64,000 nt of DNA, from positions 1 to 64,000 of the forward strand of contig PLBO01000063.1 of the NCBI GenBank assembly GCA_003134555.1, read 5' to 3'. How positions within the stretch are numbered: the first letter of the stretch is position 1; each line of letters opens with the position of its first letter. Shown one piece after another: positions 34,901-42,326 of the stretch. The notes under the pieces are model-generated. The model saw nothing but the letters and a program-made list of their open reading frames with translations. It ran no database searches and was not told the DNA's origin. This stretch comes from Actinomycetota bacterium. GTDB lineage: Bacteria; Actinomycetota; Acidimicrobiia; IMCC26256; PALSA-610. The translations under genes were made by a program, and so were the position numbers.

Positions 34901-35704
34901 GCGACGCCGTCCTCCCTGGTGCCCCCTGCGCATCCGGTTGCGGTTCCCCGGCTCGCCGGCGACGTCGAGCTCGAGCACGTGCGTTTCCGCTACCGCAACG
35001 CGACCGAGGACGCGCTGCGAGGTGTCGACCTCCACATCCGCGCCGGCGAGACCGTGGCCCTGGTCGGCGAGACCGGCGCCGGGAAGTCGACCGTGATCAA
35101 GCTGGTCGCTCGCTTCTACGATCCGACCGAGGGAAAGGTGAGCGCCGACGGAGTTTCGGTGAACGCCTACGACCAGGTCGCGTTCCACCAGCAGCTCGGC
35201 GTCGTGCCGCAGGAGGCGTTCCTGTTCTCCGGCACGATCCGCGACAACGTCGCCTACGGGCGCGACGACGCGACCGACGCAGCGGTCGAGGCCGCCGCCC
35301 GCGCCGTCGGCGCGCACGAGTTCATCGCCGGTCTGCCGGGCGGCTACCTGCAATGGGTCAGCGAGCGGGGCCGGTCGTTGTCGTCGGGTCAACGCCAGCT
35401 CATCGCGCTGGCGCGCGCCCACCTCGTCGACCCCGCGATCCTGTTGCTCGACGAGGCGACGTCGAACCTCGACCTCCGCACCGAGGCGAAGGTGCAGGCC
35501 GCGATGGGCGTCGCCGCGCACGGCCGGACCACCATCCTGATCGCGCACCGCTTGCAGACCGCTCGTCTCGCCGACCGCATCGTGGTGATCGATCACGGTC
35601 GCGTCGTCGAAGACGGGGCGCACGACGAGTTGGTCGCGCGCCGCGGCGCGTACGCGCGGATGTGGGCCGCCGCCGAAGGCGAACCCTCCGCCGCCGCCAA
35701 CTGA
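31919..35704 (+). CDS. Single-chain ABC exporter, two TMD-NBD halves fused
   Basis: 1261 residues with layout TMD1-NBD1-linker-TMD2-NBD2. NBD1 has Walker A GGSGSGKST (about 373-381), LSGGQRQ (about 478) and a Walker B reading LLLDDATSS, where the catalytic Glu is Asp. NBD2 has GETGAGKST (about 1049), a variant signature LSSGQRQ (about 1153) and a normal LLLDEATSN. One ATP site is thus degenerate and the other intact, as in heterodimeric exporters of the TM287/288 type, which are normally two genes. A Gly-rich linker (near residue 640) joins the halves. Each TMD has six helices. Likely a drug or lipid exporter, controlled by the coupled MarR gene. Confidence 0.94.
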   Translation: MKPHKVKKQGWIRRLVGYMKPHKKNAYIAFGVAIGGQLIQSLLPAVQKVVIDDVITHHNKPLAPWLALMIVMGVLTFVFAYNRRFRGGRIALDVQHDLRTAIFRQLQRLDFARHDEMSTGQLVSRASSDVALIQGFLQFLPIGVANVLLFIVSLTVMFVLSVPLAFVMLAVAPLLLVTAMKLRTSVFPASWDAQQKAGDVANVVEEDVTGVRVVKGFGQEGRELERLADRSESMFASRVRLVNIQARLQPAMQTIPAFGQVAVLALGGWLALHHHITYGTFFAFASYMLLITPPVRQLAAILTVGQLARAGAERIYDLLDSTPLVQDHPDARELHVERGAISFDHVTFGYTSTQPVLRDFTLHVAPGETVALVGGSGSGKSTVGLLLPRFYDVHAGAVTIDGVDVRDATLQSLRRSIGVVFEDSFLFSDSITANIAFGRPDATPAEVETAARAAEAHEFIMQLPFGYDTVVGEQGLTLSGGQRQRVALARALLSDPEILLLDDATSSVDARIEEEIHATLRRIASTRTTLLIAHRRSTLSLADRIVVVDKGQVVDAGTNEELTARCPLYRMLLSGPGDDAEGIDAVEERVEDDTRVDGITPSAWRGLEDEELRSVLIADRTRTASPAAMRFGGPTGGGGGGAAGGAAWGGALAPTPELLARVDALEPADSDPHVDVAFEAVPAPDFSFLGFLRRYRGWLLVGMFLVALDALCTLAGPLLVRYGLDNGVAKNSPGALWLATFVFLAITLFDWWVMWGEARVMGRTSERLLHALRIKVFAHLQRLGVDYYENEMAGRIMTRMTTDIDALSQLLQNGLVNALVNLVTFVGVGVALSIMNPRLALVSAGILPPLFIATVWFRNQSSKAYEAARERIAAVNANLQEGLSGVRVSQAFVREEHNQAQFEEVAGGYRDARVRAQRLVAIYFPFVDFLSDIAVCLVLGAGSVLVAQHSLSVGALIAFLLYLNLFFAPIQQLSQVFDSYQQARVAISRITELLATPSSLVPPAHPVAVPRLAGDVELEHVRFRYRNATEDALRGVDLHIRAGETVALVGETGAGKSTVIKLVARFYDPTEGKVSADGVSVNAYDQVAFHQQLGVVPQEAFLFSGTIRDNVAYGRDDATDAAVEAAARAVGAHEFIAGLPGGYLQWVSERGRSLSSGQRQLIALARAHLVDPAILLLDEATSNLDLRTEAKVQAAMGVAAHGRTTILIAHRLQTARLADRIVVIDHGRVVEDGAHDELVARRGAYARMWAAAEGEPSAAAN

Positions 35705-35739
35705 GCCGGCCCGCAGTCGGGCCGGGTAGCGTCTCGCGC

Positions 35740-37356
35740 ATGCCGCAGATGCCTGCCGACCGCGCGGGTCGCACCTGGTGGCGCGACGGGGTGCTCTACC
35801 AGATCTACCCGCGCTCTTTCATGGACACCAACGGTGACGGCGTCGGCGATCTGCGCGGGATCACGCACCGTCTCGACCATCTCCAGTGGCTCGGCGTCGA
35901 CGGCATCTGGCTCGACCCGATCATGGTCTCGCCGAACGACGACTGGGGCTACGACGTCGCCGACTACGTCGCAGTCGATCCTTCGTTCGGCACGCTCGCC
36001 GAAGCCGACACGCTGATCGAGGAAGCCGCCAAGCGCGGCATCCGCGTGATCCTCGACCTCGTTCCCAACCACACGAGCGACCGCCACCCTTGGTTCGTCG
36101 ACGCGAAGTCGGGGCGCGACGCCCGGCATCGCGATTGGTACGTGTGGGCCGATCCCAAGCCCGACGGCTCCGTGCCGAACAACTGGGGCATGGCCTTCGA
36201 TCCCCGCCGGCCGGCGTGGACCTTCGACGAGGCGAGCGGCCAGTACTACCTCAATCAGTTCCTCTCCTCGCAGCCCGATCTCAATTGGTGGAACGAAGAG
36301 GTCCGCGACGCGTTCGACGCGATCTTGCGCTTCTGGTTCGACCGCGGGATCGCCGGTTTCCGGATCGACGTGTGCCATTCGGTCATCAAGGATCGCGAGC
36401 TGCGCGACAACCCACCGGCCACTGCCGACGACCACTGGTACGTGCAGATGATGGGCCAGCGCTCGGTCTACAACGCCTGCCGGCCCGAGGTGCACGACGT
36501 GCTCCGGCGTTGGCGCAAGGTCGCCGAGAGCTACGACCCACCGCGCGTCCTCATCGGAGAGACGTACGTGCTGGAGCCGGAGGCCTTCGCGTCCTTCTAC
36601 GGCACGGGCGACGAGTTGAACCTCGCGTTCAACTTCATGCTGTTGCATTCCGAATTTCGTGCCGCCCAGTTGCGCGAGGCGGTCGAGCACGCCGAGCAGC
36701 TGTTGCCCTCCGACGCGTGGCCGGTCTGGACCGGTGGCAATCACGACAATCACCGCTTCCCGACCCGCTGGTGCAAGAACGATCCCGCGCGGACGCGCGC
36801 GGCGTTGGTCATGTTGCTCGGACTGCGCGGTACGCCGTTCCTCTACTACGGCGACGAGATCGGCATGGTCGATACCGCCGTTCCGAAGGATCGCATCCTC
36901 GACCCGGTCGGCGTCTTTCACGGCGCGCGCATGGGTCGCGACGACGAGCGCACACCGATGCACTGGTCCGCGGAAGCCGGGGCGGGCTTCTCCGAGCCCG
37001 GCGTCGAGCCGTGGCTCCCCTACGGCGACTACGCGGCGTACAACGTGGCCGACCAACGACACGATCCCGATTCGGTGCTCGCGCTGACGCGCGATCTGAT
37101 CGGTCTACGAGACGCGATGCCGGAGCTGCGCGACGGCTCCTACCGCACGTTGCCCGGTCCGAACGACGACGTCTGGGCGTGGCGACGCGGCGAACGCACC
37201 GTGGTTGCGTGCAACCTGTCGGGCGATGCCGTCGAAGTCGCCGATGTCGGTCCCGGCGCGATCCGGATCTCGACGATCCGAGCCCGCGCCGACGAGCGCG
37301 TCGACGGCGCGTTGCACCTCGCGCCCTGGGAAGCCGCGATCGTGTGGCGCGACTGA
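35740..37356 (+). CDS. GH13 alpha-glucosidase (oligo-1,6-glucosidase-like)
   Basis: 538-residue glycoside hydrolase. It starts WWRDGVLYQIYPRSFMDTNG, and has the four GH13 regions: DLVPNHTS, the nucleophile Asp in GFRIDVCHS, the acid/base Glu in LIGETYVL and the third Asp in GGNHDNHR. The QIYPRSF motif and length point to the oligo-1,6-glucosidase/trehalose-6-phosphate hydrolase subfamily. No signal peptide, so cytosolic. It would hydrolyse short alpha-glucosides taken up from outside. It follows the ABC exporter gene by 35 bp and converges with the PHP-domain gene with a single intervening base. Confidence 0.94.
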   Translation: MPQMPADRAGRTWWRDGVLYQIYPRSFMDTNGDGVGDLRGITHRLDHLQWLGVDGIWLDPIMVSPNDDWGYDVADYVAVDPSFGTLAEADTLIEEAAKRGIRVILDLVPNHTSDRHPWFVDAKSGRDARHRDWYVWADPKPDGSVPNNWGMAFDPRRPAWTFDEASGQYYLNQFLSSQPDLNWWNEEVRDAFDAILRFWFDRGIAGFRIDVCHSVIKDRELRDNPPATADDHWYVQMMGQRSVYNACRPEVHDVLRRWRKVAESYDPPRVLIGETYVLEPEAFASFYGTGDELNLAFNFMLLHSEFRAAQLREAVEHAEQLLPSDAWPVWTGGNHDNHRFPTRWCKNDPARTRAALVMLLGLRGTPFLYYGDEIGMVDTAVPKDRILDPVGVFHGARMGRDDERTPMHWSAEAGAGFSEPGVEPWLPYGDYAAYNVADQRHDPDSVLALTRDLIGLRDAMPELRDGSYRTLPGPNDDVWAWRRGERTVVACNLSGDAVEVADVGPGAIRISTIRARADERVDGALHLAPWEAAIVWRD

Positions 37357-37357
37357 C

Positions 37358-38380
37358 TCAGGCGGTCGTCGGGTGCGCGGCGCACCACGCCAGGAGATCG
37401 TCGACGCTCCGGGCGTTGACGACCTGCTCGGCCACGACACCGCATTCGGCCGCGCGGTCGGTTCCGTACTGCTGCCACTCCAACTGGTCGGCAGCGTGCG
37501 CGTCGGTGCTGATCGCGACCTTGATGCCGGCATCCACCGCCTTGCGCAAGATGTCCCTCGGAGGATCGAGTCGCTCGGGCCGGCAGTTCACCTCGATCGC
37601 GGTGTCGAAGACGCGGCACGCCTCGATCACGACGTCGGAGTCGAACTCCGACGTCGGGCGACCGCGACCCACGAGGAGGCGCCCGGTGCAGTGGCCGAGC
37701 ACGTCGACGTGCGGGTTCGCGATCGCGGCGACCATCCGGCGCGTCATCGCGACCGGCTCCATGCGCAACTTCGAATGCACACTCGCCACGACGACGTCGA
37801 CGCGCGCGAGCAATTCCTCCAACCCGTCGAGCGCACCGTCTTCGAGGATGTCGCACTCGACTCCGGTGAGTATCCGGAACGGGTCCATCTCGTCGTTCAA
37901 CGCGGCGACGACGTCGAGTTGTTCGCGCAACCGCTCCGGCGGCAAGCCGTGCGCGATCGTCAGCCGGGGTGAGTGATCGGTGAGCGCGAAGTAGTCGTGC
38001 CCGAGCGCGCGCGCTTTTTCAGCCATGGTGCGAATCGTGTCGCCGCCGTCCGACCAGTCGGAGTGCACGTGCAGGTCGCCTTTCAGCTGGGTGCGCAACG
38101 CATCGCCCGCCTCGGTGCCCGGTGTCTGCGCGTGCTCGAGCAGCTTCTGCAAGTACTGGGGTGTCTCCCCGGCGAGCGCTTCCGCGATGACCGCCGCCGT
38201 CGTGTCGCCGATGCCCGGGAGATCCTGCAGCCGTCCGGCGTCGGCGAGGAACTGCAGCTCGGACTCCGGCACCCGGGAGATCTCGCGCGCCGCGCGGCGG
38301 AACGCCTGTTGTCGGGGGCCCGGCGCACGCGCTCGCATGAGCAGCTCGGCGATGCGCTCGAGGGCCTCGACGGGCGTCAT
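37358..38380 (-). CDS. PHP-domain protein with helix-hairpin-helix (PolX-like without polymerase core)
   Basis: 340 residues. The N-terminal part (about 1-90) resembles the helical 8-kDa and HhH segments of DNA polymerase X, with LQDLPGIGDTTAAVIAEAL as the HhH motif; the PHP metallo-phosphoesterase domain follows (about 95-335) with metal ligands in HVHSDWSDG, ALTDHSPR, GVECDIL, ASVHSKL, LGHCTG and STDAHA. The nucleotidyltransferase palm of PolX is absent. Stand-alone PHP-HhH proteins of this length occur throughout actinobacteria; a role as a DNA repair exonuclease or phosphatase is inferred, not shown. Confidence 0.92.
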   Translation of the reverse strand: MTPVEALERIAELLMRARAPGPRQQAFRRAAREISRVPESELQFLADAGRLQDLPGIGDTTAAVIAEALAGETPQYLQKLLEHAQTPGTEAGDALRTQLKGDLHVHSDWSDGGDTIRTMAEKARALGHDYFALTDHSPRLTIAHGLPPERLREQLDVVAALNDEMDPFRILTGVECDILEDGALDGLEELLARVDVVVASVHSKLRMEPVAMTRRMVAAIANPHVDVLGHCTGRLLVGRGRPTSEFDSDVVIEACRVFDTAIEVNCRPERLDPPRDILRKAVDAGIKVAISTDAHAADQLEWQQYGTDRAAECGVVAEQVVNARSVDDLLAWCAAHPTTA

Positions 38381-38421
38381 GCACCCGACCGTACCCCGGC
38401 GCCGTTTGCGGGACGCCCTCG

Positions 38422-38427
38422 TATACT
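38422..38427 (+). promoter_or_regulatory. -10 element of the tRNA-Ser(GCU) promoter
   Basis: TATACT ends 10 bp before the mature tRNA 5' end, the usual distance for a sigma-70 -10 box of a tRNA gene. A convincing -35 hexamer at 17 bp was not found. It is the only promoter visible for the tRNA and the RraA-like gene behind it. Confidence 0.45.
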
Positions 38428-38437
38428 CGCTGGCTCC

Positions 38438-38530
38438 GGAGGGCTGACCGAGTGGCCGAAGGTGCTCGCCTGCTAAGCGAGTAGGGGGTTACAAGCTCCC
38501 TCGAGGGTTCAAATCCCTCGCCCTCCGCCA
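38438..38530 (+). tRNA. tRNA-Ser (anticodon GCU), CCA encoded
   Basis: 93 nt including the encoded CCA. The acceptor arm pairs GGAGGGC with GCCCTCC, the anticodon stem CTCGC/GCGAG holds loop CTGCTAA (anticodon GCT), the long variable arm contains GGGGGTTACAAGCTCCCTC, the T-loop is GTTCAAATC, discriminator G. Of the four tRNA genes here it is the only one with CCA encoded. The very next three bases after CCA are ATG (see findings). Confidence 0.97.
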
Positions 38531-38544
38531 ATGAGCTTCCTTCG

Positions 38545-39168
38545 ATGACCGACGACTACGCAGCTGCCTTCGCCGCATTGGGTGCCGCGACGCTCGGGGA
38601 GAGCGGCGGCCGACCGATGGCGCCCCGGATCCGCCCCGCCTGGCGCGGCGCGCGCGTCAGCGCGCCCGCGTTCCCCGTCAACTGCAGCACCGCCGACAAC
38701 CTCGCGATCCACGTCGCGGTCGCGGAGGCACCGACCGGGTCGGTGCTCGTCGTCAACGTCGGCCACGAGCCCGCGCGCGGCTACTGGGGTGAGGTGCTGA
38801 CAACCGGCGCGGAAGCGCGGGGGCTACGCGGTCTGGTGATCGACGGCGGCGTACGTGACGTCGACGCGCTCGAAGCGCACGGCTTCCCGGTGTTCTCGAC
38901 GATGATCGCGCTGCGCGGGGCGACCAAGCAGGAGCCCGGCCGCATCGGGGGCACGGCGATCGTCGGTGAGGTCGAAGTCGCCCACGGCGACTGGATCGTC
39001 GCCGACACCGACGGCGTCACCGTCGTTCCCAACGCGCATCTGGACGACGTGCTCGCCGCGGGCCGGGCGCGCGCGGAAAAGGAAGAGCACTACTTCGCAG
39101 AGCTGCGGGCCGGCCGCACGACGATTCAATTGCTCGCGCTCGACGACTCGCCGATCGAACGCGACTGA
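38545..39168 (+). CDS. RraA/HMG-aldolase-family protein
   Basis: 207 residues of the RraA-like superfamily (regulator of RNase E activity A, HMG/CHA aldolases, oxaloacetate decarboxylases). The core GLRGLVIDGGVRDVDAL, with the metal-dependent substrate Arg in GGVRD, and the preceding GEVLTTGAEARG match the class II aldolase/oxaloacetate-decarboxylase subgroup. No evidence separates RNase E inhibitor from aldolase. The ATG is 14 bp after the CCA of tRNA-Ser(GCU); a 5-codon frame (MSFLR) fills that gap and its TGA overlaps this ATG, so the gene may be translated by re-initiation. Confidence 0.9.
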   Translation: MTDDYAAAFAALGAATLGESGGRPMAPRIRPAWRGARVSAPAFPVNCSTADNLAIHVAVAEAPTGSVLVVNVGHEPARGYWGEVLTTGAEARGLRGLVIDGGVRDVDALEAHGFPVFSTMIALRGATKQEPGRIGGTAIVGEVEVAHGDWIVADTDGVTVVPNAHLDDVLAAGRARAEKEEHYFAELRAGRTTIQLLALDDSPIERD

Positions 39169-39189
39169 CGAGCGGAGTTCCGTGCCGGC

Positions 39190-39750
39190 TCAGCCGACGC
39201 GTTGCAACAGGTTGCGGTCGGTGTGCTCCACGACGGAGCCGAAGCGCGCGTGTTCCACGGTCGTGAGCTCGTCGTAGGCCCAGGTGCCGTCGGGATTGAC
39301 CGTCACCGTGCACTTGTAGTTCGAGGTGCGGGCCGCCGACGCGAGGAAACGGTTCGACAGAACTCCGTAGGTCTCCGAGCCGCACTCGGCGTGCATGGTG
39401 AAATCGGTCGCGTCCGGTGCGGCGTCGCCGCCCGCCATGACCAGGCTGCCGCGCGGCACGACGAAGCACCGCATCACCTGTCCGTCGGCTGCATCCCAGA
39501 GCCAGTAGCCGACCTCGGTGTGGAACGGGTTCTCTTCGGCGCCGCGCCACGCCGCCATGCGGTAGTCGAGCCCGAACAGCACTTGTTTTCCGTTCTCGAC
39601 GGGCCCGAACGGCTTCATCGAGGTCTTCTCGCGGTACGGCGTGTCCTTGACCTTGCCCTCGGCGTTCGCGTAGGCGAAGTCGAGTCCCTGCTCGCCTTCC
39701 CATTCACCGATCAGTGCGGCCAGCGGTCCCCATTCGGCGTTGTCGCTCAT
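39190..39750 (-). CDS. Nitrobindin-like heme-binding beta-barrel protein (DUF1794)
   Basis: 186-residue small beta-barrel of the nitrobindin/DUF1794 family. It opens with the GEWEGEQG lipocalin-like signature, and the C-terminal VVEHTDRNLL region provides the expected proximal heme histidine. Nitrobindins bind ferric heme and nitric oxide and isomerise peroxynitrite to nitrate. It follows the mscR gene by 49 bp on the same strand; MscR enzymes also reduce S-nitrosomycothiol, so the pair may serve reactive-nitrogen defence. Confidence 0.9.
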   Translation of the reverse strand: MSDNAEWGPLAALIGEWEGEQGLDFAYANAEGKVKDTPYREKTSMKPFGPVENGKQVLFGLDYRMAAWRGAEENPFHTEVGYWLWDAADGQVMRCFVVPRGSLVMAGGDAAPDATDFTMHAECGSETYGVLSNRFLASAARTSNYKCTVTVNPDGTWAYDELTTVEHARFGSVVEHTDRNLLQRVG

Positions 39751-39799
39751 GCCCGCATGCTATTGGGACAGCTCACGGAGCGCTCGGCCGGTGTTCCGT

Positions 39800-40888
39800 C
39801 TAAAGAAGCACGACAGATCGGAGCACCTCGCCGCGCTCCATCTTGTGGAACGCGGACTCGACTTCGTCGAGCGAGATCGTCTCCGAGACGAACATGTCGA
39901 GCGGGAAACGGCCCTGCAGATACAAGTCGATCAATGTGGGGAAGTCGCGCGACGGTAGGCAATCGCCGTACCAGCTCGGCTTCAGCGCGCCACCGCGTCC
40001 GAAGAAGTCGATCATCGGGATGTCGGGCAGCGCCATGTCGGGCGTCGGAACACCCACCTGCACGACCGTGCCCGCGAGGTCGCGGGCGTAGAACGCCTGC
40101 TTCAATACCTCGGGCCGGCCGACCGCCTCCACGCACAAATCGGCGCCGTTGCCGTCGGTGAGCGCGCGGACCGCCTCGACCGCGTCCTCCTTGGACGCGT
40201 CGACGGTGTGCGTCGCCCCGAAGCCGACCGCCCACTCCAGCTTCCGCGCGTCGAGATCGATGGCGATGATCGTGCGCGCGCCGGCGAGGCGCGCGGCCGC
40301 GATCGCCGCATCGCCGACCCCACCGCAGCCGAAGACCGCGACGGTGTCGTCGCGCTGGACACCCCCCGTGTAGGTCGCGGCGCCGAAGCCGGCCATCACT
40401 CCGCACCCGAGCAGGCCGGCCGCGGTCGGATCGGCACGCCCGTCGACTTTCGTCGCCTGACCTGCGGCCACGAGCGTCTTCTCCGCGAACGCGCCGATGC
40501 CCAGCGCAGGCGACAGGGGTGTGCCGTCGGCCCGCGTCATCTTCTGCGTCGCGTTGTGGGTGTTGAAGCAGTACCACGAGCGGCCGCGGCGACACGCCCG
40601 GCACTCGCCGCACACGGCGCGCCAGTTCAGGATCACGAAATCGCCCGGCGCGATGCCCGTGACGTCGGGCCCGACCGATTCCACGACGCCCGCGGCCTCG
40701 TGTCCGAGCAGGTACGGGTAGTCGTCGCCGATGCCGCCTTCGCGATAGTGCAGGTCGGTGTGGCAGACACCACACGCCTGGACGCGCACCTTGGCCTCGC
40801 CCGGACCGGGGTCGGGAACCACGATCGTCTCGACGGTGACGGGCGCCTTCTTCGCGGTCGCCACGACGCCGCGTACTCGCTCGCTCAT
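39800..40888 (-). CDS. mscR: S-(hydroxymethyl)mycothiol dehydrogenase
   Basis: 362-residue zinc alcohol dehydrogenase using the mycothiol adduct of formaldehyde, giving S-formylmycothiol; mycobacterial MscR also reduces S-nitrosomycothiol. The diagnostic stretches [37 protein letters not shown] and [13 protein letters not shown] are present, along with the structural zinc cysteines and the ACQUIRED cofactor motif [11 protein letters not shown]. Length is exactly typical of the family. Mycothiol use marks the host as an actinobacterium. The ATG at 40888 gives [14 protein letters not shown]. Downstream is the nitrobindin gene. Confidence 0.95.
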   Translation of the reverse strand: MSERVRGVVATAKKAPVTVETIVVPDPGPGEAKVRVQACGVCHTDLHYREGGIGDDYPYLLGHEAAGVVESVGPDVTGIAPGDFVILNWRAVCGECRACRRGRSWYCFNTHNATQKMTRADGTPLSPALGIGAFAEKTLVAAGQATKVDGRADPTAAGLLGCGVMAGFGAATYTGGVQRDDTVAVFGCGGVGDAAIAAARLAGARTIIAIDLDARKLEWAVGFGATHTVDASKEDAVEAVRALTDGNGADLCVEAVGRPEVLKQAFYARDLAGTVVQVGVPTPDMALPDIPMIDFFGRGGALKPSWYGDCLPSRDFPTLIDLYLQGRFPLDMFVSETISLDEVESAFHKMERGEVLRSVVLL

Positions 40889-40909
40889 GGCGCCGAGGCT
40901 ACGCGTCGA

Positions 40910-41863
40910 TCACGGCGGCGTCACGACGTTCGTCGGTGTGCCGCCGGCGAGCACCGTCGCAACCGCGGTCGTCGCCATCGTGGCCATCCGCGTGCGGGTC
41001 GCCTGCGATGCGGAACCGATGTGCGGGAGCAACACGGTGCGCGGCGCGCTCAGCAATCGCGGCTCGATCGCGGGTTCGCGCTCGTAGACGTCGAGCCCCG
41101 CCGCGAACAAGCGTCCGTCGTGCAGAGCTTCGGCCAGTGCGAGCTCGTCGACGACCGTGCCGCGCGCACTGTTCACGAGCACCGCGGTCGGCTTCATGAG
41201 CGCGAGCCGCCGCGCGTCGATCAGGTGGTGGGTGGCGGCGCCGCCGGGCGTGTGCAACGACACGATGTCGGCCGCCGCGAGCAGCTCGTCGAGGTCGGCG
41301 ACATAGCCCGGCTCGTCGGTGGAGTGACGCGCATGGTGGAGCACCCGCATCCCGAACCCTTCGGCGCGGCGGGCGACCGCGCGTCCGATGCGACCGAAGC
41401 CGACGACGCCGAGTGTGGCGCCGTGCACGTCGCGTCCGAGGTACTGGGTGACGCCCCAGCCCTTCCACCGCCCGGTTCTCAGATCGGCTTCCGCGGTCGA
41501 CGCGAGCCGGGACGCCGCCAGGATCAACAGGAACGCGGTGTCGGCGGTCGTGTCGTCGAGCACACCGGGCGTGTTGCACACGGTGATGCCGTGCGCCGCC
41601 GCAGTACGCACGTCGATGTTGTCGTAGCCGACTGCGACGTTCGCGACCACGCGCAAACGGCCGCTCTGCGCGCCGGCGTCGAGCACGTCGGCGTCGATGC
41701 GGTCGGTGAGCAACGACACGATCGCGTCGCACTCGCGTGCGTACGCGCGGAGCTCCTCGGGTGTGTACGGCGTGTCGTCGAGATTGGGACCGACGAGATC
41801 GTGACCCGCGAGCGGATCGAGCCCGCCGTCCGGAAGACGACGGGTGACGAGCACCCGGCCCAC
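40910..41863 (-). CDS. D-isomer-specific 2-hydroxyacid dehydrogenase (glyoxylate/hydroxypyruvate reductase-like)
   Basis: 317-residue NAD(P)H enzyme. The nucleotide motif GVVGFGRIGRAVA follows the substrate-binding N-terminal lobe; the catalytic set is Arg in NSARGTVVDE, the following Glu in LDVYEREP and His in LLPHIGSAS. The N-terminus RVLVTRRLPDGGLDPL matches GyaR-like glyoxylate reductases. The start GTG at 41863 gives MGRVLVTRR with 5 bp after the cupin stop, suggesting a two-gene operon. It would reduce glyoxylate, hydroxypyruvate or a related 2-keto acid. Confidence 0.9.
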   Translation of the reverse strand: MGRVLVTRRLPDGGLDPLAGHDLVGPNLDDTPYTPEELRAYARECDAIVSLLTDRIDADVLDAGAQSGRLRVVANVAVGYDNIDVRTAAAHGITVCNTPGVLDDTTADTAFLLILAASRLASTAEADLRTGRWKGWGVTQYLGRDVHGATLGVVGFGRIGRAVARRAEGFGMRVLHHARHSTDEPGYVADLDELLAAADIVSLHTPGGAATHHLIDARRLALMKPTAVLVNSARGTVVDELALAEALHDGRLFAAGLDVYEREPAIEPRLLSAPRTVLLPHIGSASQATRTRMATMATTAVATVLAGGTPTNVVTPP

Positions 41864-41868
41864 GCGCG

Positions 41869-42249
41869 TCAGCTCGTGTAGTCGACCGGCCCGGCGCCGT
41901 CGACGCCGACCGCGAACGCGAAGCAGTGAATCGGCGCGTGGTCGCTGACCGGTCGCAGCGAGTGCACGGCATTGGGCGGGATGTGCACGAGGTCGCCTTG
42001 GCGGATCTCGCGATCCTCGCCGGAGATGGTCATGATCCCCCGGCCGGCGGTGACGTAATAGAACTCGTGGGTCGGATGATGGTGCGGGTCGACGAACCCG
42101 CCGCCGGCGACCTCGAACTCGCTCACGAGCTCGAGGTGTCCGCCTTTGGTGATGTCGAACATCTCGCGGGGGCTCACCAACCACCACACGGGAACGGTGC
42201 CGTTGTGCTCGATGACCGGCTCGACGTCCTCGATCGACCGCACGTCCAT
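41869..42249 (-). CDS. Single-domain cupin protein
   Basis: 126-residue cupin. Motif 1 reads DPHHHPTHEFYYVTAGRG with three His and Glu as metal ligands; motif 2 reads GDLVHIPPNAVHS with the fourth His. Proteins like this act as small dioxygenases, isomerases or sugar/lactone-binding sensors; the ligand is unknown. It begins the operon with the 2-hydroxyacid dehydrogenase and is divergent from the AllA-like gene around a perfect 16-bp palindrome. Confidence 0.9.
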   Translation of the reverse strand: MDVRSIEDVEPVIEHNGTVPVWWLVSPREMFDITKGGHLELVSEFEVAGGGFVDPHHHPTHEFYYVTAGRGIMTISGEDREIRQGDLVHIPPNAVHSLRPVSDHAPIHCFAFAVGVDGAGPVDYTS

Positions 42250-42281
42250 TGCGTGACCTCCGCGCCCACGATGGAGTAAGA

Positions 42282-42297
42282 CTGACGCTCGCGTCAG
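42282..42297. promoter_or_regulatory. Perfect palindromic operator between cupin and AllA-like genes
   Basis: CTGACGC-TC-GCGTCAG, 7-bp perfect arms with a 2-bp spacer, in the 77-bp divergent promoter region. The TGACGC..GCGTCA form is typical of TetR- or GntR-family operators. No such regulator is encoded nearby, so the protein would act in trans. It is well placed to co-control the two divergent units. Confidence 0.65.
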
Positions 42298-42326
42298 CCT
42301 AGAGGAGTAACAGGGAGTCGGGATTG

